Shown: one piece after another, positions 59,233 to 64,000 of the stretch
How the letters are laid out: each line of letters begins with the position of its first letter
Position numbering within the stretch: position 1 is the first letter of the stretch
Assembly: GCA_020248265.1 (NCBI GenBank)
Contig: JADCHX010000008.1
Coordinates: 124,001 to 188,000, forward strand
Direction of reading: 5' to 3'
DNA length: 64,000 bases
Source: Rhodocyclaceae bacterium
Lineage (GTDB): Bacteria; Pseudomonadota; Gammaproteobacteria; Burkholderiales; CAIKXV01
Made by a program: the position numbers and the translations under genes
Notes under the pieces: model-generated
What the model was told of the DNA's origin: nothing
Database searches by the model: none
The model's input: only the letters and a program-made list of their open reading frames with translations

Positions 59233-59999
59233 ACGGCCAGGCTACAGTGAAGCACGGGTCCGCGGTCTCCAACATCTCCGGTATCGTCCGGCGTGAACTG
59301 TCGGGCTACTTCGGTTCCCCGGTCGCCTATGTGTTCCTGGTGATCTTCCTGCTGATGGCGGGCTTCCTCACCTTCACCATCGGCCGCTTCTTCGAGCGCG
59401 CCGAGGCGTCGCTGGTGTCGTTCTTCACCTGGCATCCGTGGATGTACCTGTTCCTGGTGCCCGCGGTCGGCATGCGCCTGTGGTCCGAGGAGCGCCGGCT
59501 GGGCACGCTCGAGCTGTTGCTGACGCTGCCGGTCACGCTGCCGCAGGTGATCATCGGCAAGTTCCTCGCATCGTGGATCTTCCTCGCGATCGCGCTCGCG
59601 CTGACCTGCCCGGTATGGATCACGGTGAACGTACTCGGTTCGCCTGACAATGGCGCGATCCTCACTGCCTACCTGGGCAGCCTGCTGCTCGCCGGCAGCT
59701 TCCTCGCGATCACCTCGATGACCTCGGCGATGACGCGCAACCAGGCGGTCAGCTTCATCCTCTCGGTGATGCTGTGCCTGTTGCTGGTGATCGCCGGCTA
59801 CAGCCCGGTGACCGATCTGCTCACCCGATGGACCAGCCCCGCAGTGGTGAACGCGGTCGCCTCGTTCTCGGTGATGACGCATTTCGACGCGCTCCAGCGG
59901 GGCGTGATCGACCTGCGCGACGTAGGGTTCTTCCTGTCGGTGATCGGCTTCGCGCTGTTCGGCAATGCGGTGATCGTGCGCGGCCTGCGGGCCGGCTGA
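59229..59999 (+). CDS. ABC transporter permease (GldF-like)
   Basis: 256 residues from ATG 59229, overlapping the ATPase stop by four bases. About six hydrophobic segments: VAYVFLVIFLLMAGFLTF, WMYLFLVPAVGMRLWSEER, FLASWIFLAIALALTCPVW, LGSLLLAGSFLAITSMTS, AVSFILSVMLCLLLVIAGY and VGFFLSVIGFALFG. The EERRLGTLELLLTLPV segment is the conserved cytoplasmic loop of ABC-2 type exporters. It forms the membrane channel with the ATPase. Confidence 0.85.
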   Translation: MNGQATVKHGSAVSNISGIVRRELSGYFGSPVAYVFLVIFLLMAGFLTFTIGRFFERAEASLVSFFTWHPWMYLFLVPAVGMRLWSEERRLGTLELLLTLPVTLPQVIIGKFLASWIFLAIALALTCPVWITVNVLGSPDNGAILTAYLGSLLLAGSFLAITSMTSAMTRNQAVSFILSVMLCLLLVIAGYSPVTDLLTRWTSPAVVNAVASFSVMTHFDALQRGVIDLRDVGFFLSVIGFALFGNAVIVRGLRAG

Positions 60000-60011
60000 A
60001 GGAATGTGACG

Positions 60012-61994
60012 ATGGCCTCCGGAAACCTCGTGAAGCGTTTGATGTCCCCCGCCGGCCTGGCGCTGCTGTTCGTCGCGCTGGTGGTCCTCAATGTCGTGCT
60101 GTCGGCCGTGCCGGCCCGCCTCGACCTCACCGAAGGGCGCGTGTACACGCTGTCCGACGGCACGCGGCAGGTGCTGTCGAAGCTCGACGCGCCGGTCGTG
60201 ATCCGTTTCTATTACACGCAGAGCGGCGACACCTCGGTGCCGGTGGCGCTCAACACCTTCGCCAAGCGCGTGCAGGACCTGCTGGCCGAGTACGTGGCGG
60301 CGTCCGGCGGGCGGCTGGTGCTGGAGCGCCTGAACCCCGAGCCCGATTCCGACGCCGAGGACGCCGCGACGCGCGACGGCATCGATGCCCAGGTGACGCC
60401 GAACCAGGAGAAGTTCTACCTCGGGCTCGCCATCGAGCGACGCGATGCTGCCAAGGGTGATGCTGCGAAGGGAACGGCGCCGAAAGGGGACGCCGCGAAG
60501 ACCTCGCATGCGGTCGCGATCCCGGTGCTCTCGCCGGAACGCGAGCGGCTGCTCGAGTACGACATCACGCGCGCGATCGCGCAGGTGATGCAGGAGCGCC
60601 GGCCGGTGATTGGCGTGATGAGCGCGATCCCGGTGTTCGGCCGTCCGATGGAGCTGATGCTCGGCCGGCTGCCCACCGGTCCGTGGATCGCCATCCAGGA
60701 GCTGCAGCGCAACTTCGACGTGCGGCCGGTGCCGATGGAGAGCACGCGCATCCCGGACGAGGTCAAGGTACTGCTGGTGATCCATCCGCGCGACCTGTCC
60801 GAGGCAGGCGAGTATGCAATCGACCAGTTCGTGCTGCGCGGCGGCCGGCTGATCGCATTCGTCGATCCGTATGCGTTCTTCGACCAGCAGCGCAACCTCG
60901 AGAATCCGCTGGCTGGCAACACCGCGAGCGAGTCGACGTTCCAGAAGCTGCTGAGTGCCTGGGGCTACACGATGCCGACCGGCAAGATCGTGGCTGACCT
61001 CACGCTGGCGAGCAACCAGAACGGTCGCGCCATGCCGACCCTGCTCAACGTGCAGGGTGACGCGCTGAACAAGGACGACCTGGTGATCGGGCAGGTGGGC
61101 GCGCTCACCATCCCGTTCCCCGGTTGGTTCGCTCCGATCGAAGGCAAGGCGGTGCCCGGCCTGACCGCCAACACGCTGTTGCGCACCTCTCCGAATTCGA
61201 TGCTGATCGACCCGATCATCGCGACGCTGACCGGTGTCGATGCCGCGCGCGGCTTCCAGCCTTCGGGCAAGGCGCATGCACTCGCACTGCGCCTGGTCGG
61301 TCGCTTTCCGACGGCGTTCCCGGACGGCCCACCGAAGGTCGAGGCGATCGCGCCCGTGCCGCTGCGCGACGGTGCGGCGGCCGAACCTGCGCCGGCGCCG
61401 CCGACCCCGGCCGATCCGGCCGCCCACCTGGGCAAGGCGACGGCGGACGCACAGGTCGTGCTGGTCTCCGACATCGACATGCTTGCCGACGGCGTGGTGG
61501 TGCAGATCCAGGAGTCGTTCGGCCAGCAGGTGCGGGTGCCGATCAACGGCAACCTCGACTTCCTGCAGAGCCTGGTCGAGGCATTCGCCGGCGACACCGC
61601 GCTCGGCGCGCTGCGCAGCCGTGCTGCCTTCTCGCGGCCGCTGACCGTGCCGCTGGAGATCGCCGAGCGTGCCCAGCAGGAATACCTCGGCGCGATCAAG
61701 GAACTCGAGGACGACCTGATCCAGACCCAGGACCGGCTCCAGAAGCTTCAGCGGTCCCGCGCACCCGGCTCGGCCTTCACGCCCAGCGCGGAACAGCAGG
61801 CCGAGATCGACGCCTTCCAGCGCAAGTCGACCGAAACCAAGGCGCAGCTGAAGGAACTGCGGCGCACGCTGCGCCTGGAGACCGATCGGCTGGAACTGGT
61901 CACCAAGGTGGCCAACATCGCGCTGATGCCGGCGGTTGTGGCCTTCGCCGGGCTGGGACTGTTCGCTATCCGCCGGCGCAGGCTCGGGCGCTGA
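60012..61994 (+). CDS. Gldg-family ABC exporter auxiliary protein
   Basis: 660 residues from ATG 60012 (a GTG at 60006 is also in frame). An N-terminal helix (LALLFVALVVLNVVLSAV, about residues 17-34) and a C-terminal helix (VANIALMPAVVAFAGLGLFAI) enclose a large extracytoplasmic part with the ABC-type auxiliary domain (RLDLTEGRVYTLSDGTRQVL, VIRFYYTQSGD, FVLRGGRLIAFVDPYAF). A low-complexity AAKGDAAKGTAPKGDAAK patch lies near residues 150-165 and a coiled coil near residues 565-640. With the two genes before it, it forms a three-gene exporter like GldA/GldF/GldG; the substrate is unknown. Confidence 0.82.
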   Translation: MASGNLVKRLMSPAGLALLFVALVVLNVVLSAVPARLDLTEGRVYTLSDGTRQVLSKLDAPVVIRFYYTQSGDTSVPVALNTFAKRVQDLLAEYVAASGGRLVLERLNPEPDSDAEDAATRDGIDAQVTPNQEKFYLGLAIERRDAAKGDAAKGTAPKGDAAKTSHAVAIPVLSPERERLLEYDITRAIAQVMQERRPVIGVMSAIPVFGRPMELMLGRLPTGPWIAIQELQRNFDVRPVPMESTRIPDEVKVLLVIHPRDLSEAGEYAIDQFVLRGGRLIAFVDPYAFFDQQRNLENPLAGNTASESTFQKLLSAWGYTMPTGKIVADLTLASNQNGRAMPTLLNVQGDALNKDDLVIGQVGALTIPFPGWFAPIEGKAVPGLTANTLLRTSPNSMLIDPIIATLTGVDAARGFQPSGKAHALALRLVGRFPTAFPDGPPKVEAIAPVPLRDGAAAEPAPAPPTPADPAAHLGKATADAQVVLVSDIDMLADGVVVQIQESFGQQVRVPINGNLDFLQSLVEAFAGDTALGALRSRAAFSRPLTVPLEIAERAQQEYLGAIKELEDDLIQTQDRLQKLQRSRAPGSAFTPSAEQQAEIDAFQRKSTETKAQLKELRRTLRLETDRLELVTKVANIALMPAVVAFAGLGLFAIRRRRLGR

Positions 61995-62001
61995 GGCTGC
62001 G

Positions 62002-62020
62002 CCGGCGGGACTCCCGCCGG
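62002..62020. terminator. hairpin between convergent operons
   Basis: CCGGCGGG-ACT-CCCGCCGG is a perfect 8-bp stem between the stops at 61994 and 62054. It could end transcription from both sides. A short TT follows on the plus strand. Confidence 0.6.
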
Positions 62021-62053
62021 TTCAACGATCGTGGCGCGGACCGGCGGAGCCGG

Positions 62054-63634
62054 TCACGCCGCCGCGCTGAGTTCGACCGTCGGGGTACGGATCAGGTAGT
62101 CGAACGCCGACAGCGCCGACTTCGAACCCTCGCCAGCCGCGATGACGATCTGTTTGAACGGCACGGTCGTCACGTCGCCTGCGGCGAAGATGCCCGGGAC
62201 GTTGGTCGCGCCCTTGGCATCGACCACGATCTCGCCGTACTTGGACAGCTCGACCACGCCCTTCAGCCACTCGGTATTGGGCACCAGGCCGATCTGCACG
62301 AACACACCTGCCAGTTCGACCGTGTGCTGCTCACCGTTGCGGCGATCGGTGAACTTCAGGCCGTTCACCTTGCCACCTTCACCGGTGATCTCGGTGGTCT
62401 GGGCGCTGGTATGCACCGTCACGTTGGGCAGGCTGTTCAGCTTGCGTACCAGCACGGCATCGGCCTTCAGCTGGTCGGCGAATTCGACGACCGTCACGTG
62501 CGCCACCACGCCGGCGAGGTCGATCGCGGCCTCGACGCCGGAGTTGCCACCGCCGATCACTGCAACATGCTTGCCCTTGAACAGCGGGCCGTCGCAGTGC
62601 GGGCAGTAGGCCACGCCCTTGTTGCGGTACTCGGCCTCGCCGGGCACGTTGACGTTGCGCCAGCGGGCGCCGGTGGCCAGGATCACCGAACGTGCCTTGA
62701 GCGCGGCTCCATTGGCCAGCACGACGCTGGCGAGGCCGCCCGGCTGCGCGGCCGGCTCCAGCGACACGACCTGCTGGCTGTTCATGACGTCGACGCCGTA
62801 GTGGCGAACGTGCGCTTCCAGTGCCGCGGCGAACTTCGGTCCTTCGGTCTCCAGCACGGAGATGTAGTTCTCGATGCCCAGGGTGTCGAGCGTCTGGCCG
62901 CCGAAGCGCTCGGCGACGATGCCGGTACGGATACCCTTGCGTGCGGCGTAGACCGCCGCGGCCGCGCCGGCGGGCCCGCCGCCGACGATCAGCATGTCGA
63001 AGGTCTCCTTGGCGCCCAGGCGTGCGGCGTCGCGCGCCGCGGCGCCGCTGTCGACCTTGGCCAGGATGTCGGCGATCTCCATCCGGCCCGAGGCGAACGG
63101 CTCGCCGTTCAGGTACACGAACGGAACTGCCATGACCTGGCGCGACTCGACCTCGTCCTTGAACAGGCCGCCGTCGATCGCGACATGGTGCACCTTCGGG
63201 TTGAGCACGGCCATCAGGTTCAGTGCCTGGACGACGTCCGGGCAGTTATGGCACGACAGCGACATGTAGGTTTCGAACTTCAGCTCGACGTCCAGCGAGC
63301 GGATCTGCTCGATGATCTCCGCCTCGACCTTCGGCGGATGGCCACCGGCCTGCAACAGTGCCAGCACCAGCGAGGTGAACTCATGGCCCATCGGGATGGC
63401 CGCGAACCGCACGCCCATGTCGTGTCCGACGCGGCTGACCGAGAACGAGGGGCGGCGTGCATCGCTGCCGTCGAAGCGGGTACTGACCTTGTCGTTCAGG
63501 CTGGCGATTTCCTCCAGCAACTCGCGCATCTCCTGCGATGCGGGGCGATCGTCGAGCGAGGCGACCAGCTCGATCGGCTGGGTCAGGCGTTCGAGGTAGG
63601 CCTTGAGTTGAGTCTTGAGGTCGGTGTCCAGCAT
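62054..63634 (-). CDS. ahpF: alkyl hydroperoxide reductase subunit F (disulfide reductase)
   Basis: 526 residues. The N-terminal double thioredoxin-like domain has [11 protein letters not shown] (Cys128, Cys131); the flavoprotein half has FAD motif [19 protein letters not shown], redox pair [11 protein letters not shown] and NAD motif [18 protein letters not shown], and ends [22 protein letters not shown]. It passes electrons from NADH through its own disulfides to AhpC, which detoxifies peroxides. It lies 159 bases after ahpC on the same strand. Confidence 0.96.
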   Translation of the reverse strand: MLDTDLKTQLKAYLERLTQPIELVASLDDRPASQEMRELLEEIASLNDKVSTRFDGSDARRPSFSVSRVGHDMGVRFAAIPMGHEFTSLVLALLQAGGHPPKVEAEIIEQIRSLDVELKFETYMSLSCHNCPDVVQALNLMAVLNPKVHHVAIDGGLFKDEVESRQVMAVPFVYLNGEPFASGRMEIADILAKVDSGAAARDAARLGAKETFDMLIVGGGPAGAAAAVYAARKGIRTGIVAERFGGQTLDTLGIENYISVLETEGPKFAAALEAHVRHYGVDVMNSQQVVSLEPAAQPGGLASVVLANGAALKARSVILATGARWRNVNVPGEAEYRNKGVAYCPHCDGPLFKGKHVAVIGGGNSGVEAAIDLAGVVAHVTVVEFADQLKADAVLVRKLNSLPNVTVHTSAQTTEITGEGGKVNGLKFTDRRNGEQHTVELAGVFVQIGLVPNTEWLKGVVELSKYGEIVVDAKGATNVPGIFAAGDVTTVPFKQIVIAAGEGSKSALSAFDYLIRTPTVELSAAA

Positions 63635-63793
63635 GATGTCGGTACCTTTTGGGTGGAATTCGGGACAGCAGGTCCCGAGCCATCGCAGGGGTGCGGATCG
63701 CGCAACCCCGGCGGCGGACGGAACAGGCGGCAGTTTCGCCGCAGGGTTCCCCGGAAGGACGGCGGGTGGCCGCGCTGCCGGGGAAGGGGTCGG

Positions 63794-64000
63794 TCAGATC
63801 TTGCCGACGAGGTCCAGCGACGGCTTCAGGGTCGCGGCGCCTTCCTGCCACTTCGCCGGGCACACTTCACCCGGGTGCGATGCCACGTACTGGGCAGCCT
63901 TGACCTTGCGCAGCAGTTCCGACGCATCGCGGCCGATGCCGTTGTCGTGGATCTCGCACAGCTTGATCACGCCGTCCGGGTTGATCACGAAGGTGCCGCG
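63794..64000 (-). CDS. ahpC: alkyl hydroperoxide reductase subunit C, C-terminal part (runs off right edge)
   Basis: About 68 codons of the C-terminus are present: [40 protein letters not shown], then the resolving-Cys segment [10 protein letters not shown] and final LDLVGKI. This is a typical 2-Cys peroxiredoxin end (resolving Cys in V-C-P-A-x-W). The peroxidatic Cys lies beyond the window. It is upstream of ahpF in the same operon. The 159-base gap between the genes has no other gene. Confidence 0.93.
   Translation of the reverse strand, partial: RGTFVINPDGVIKLCEIHDNGIGRDASELLRKVKAAQYVASHPGEVCPAKWQEGAATLKPSLDLVGKI

Overview
The window is GC-rich DNA that looks like a betaproteobacterium of the order Burkholderiales. 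Support comes from four separate Bug-type (tripartite tricarboxylate transporter) binding proteins, the order glnA - DUF4124 - ntrB - ntrC, a TPP riboswitch before thiC, and a pcm-rhodanese pair. Ends are cut: the 5' end of hemA lies at the left edge and the 3' end of ahpC at the right edge. No rRNA, tRNA or CRISPR array was seen.

Layout. (1) 1-6.8 kb: hemA start, MFS transporter, a photolyase-like FAD protein, then a co-directional run of a Bug receptor, a DUF1989 protein, a RidA-family protein and a glutaredoxin-DinB fusion. The fusion has an in-frame UGA exactly where the first Cys of its CxxC motif should be, followed by a perfect hairpin at SECIS spacing: a candidate selenoprotein. (2) 6.8-10.6 kb: a phosphite-use module, ptxD divergent from ptxABC around a perfect dyad, bracketed by copies of a GGGGTCAGACCCC repeat. 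(3) 10.6-18.4 kb: a MATE exporter, a tiny His/Asp-tailed ORF, and the tamA-tamB outer-membrane assembly pair. (4) 18.4-29.3 kb: metabolic genes (quinone oxidoreductase, Bug, 5-formyl-THF cyclo-ligase, rhodanese, pcm, thiC with riboswitch, HAD hydrolase, Bug), a scar with a dead IS3-type transposase and a 90-bp duplicated thiC tail, then an AspT-family transporter. (5) 29.5-35.4 kb: a complete RND efflux operon. (6) 35.5-48.6 kb: SWIM/SNF2 helicase, uppP, rhodanese, nitrogen-controlled glnA and ntrBC, malate synthase, exonuclease III. (7) 48.6-57 kb: an accessory island with an IS21 element carrying a nested IS3-type element, an IS110 scrap, two genes arranged as integron cassettes around a 64-nt attC-like site, and small secreted-protein paralogues. 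(8) 57-64 kb: a Bug receptor, a three-gene Gld-like ABC exporter, and ahpC/ahpF peroxide defence.

How the parts fit: glnA has a sigma-54 promoter and two NtrC-like sites at E. coli-like spacing and sits just upstream of its own regulators ntrB/ntrC. ptxABC would import phosphite and PtxD oxidise it to phosphate with NAD reduction. AhpF would reduce AhpC. The island at 48.6-57 kb differs from its surroundings in composition and is full of mobile-element traces, so it is probably acquired DNA.
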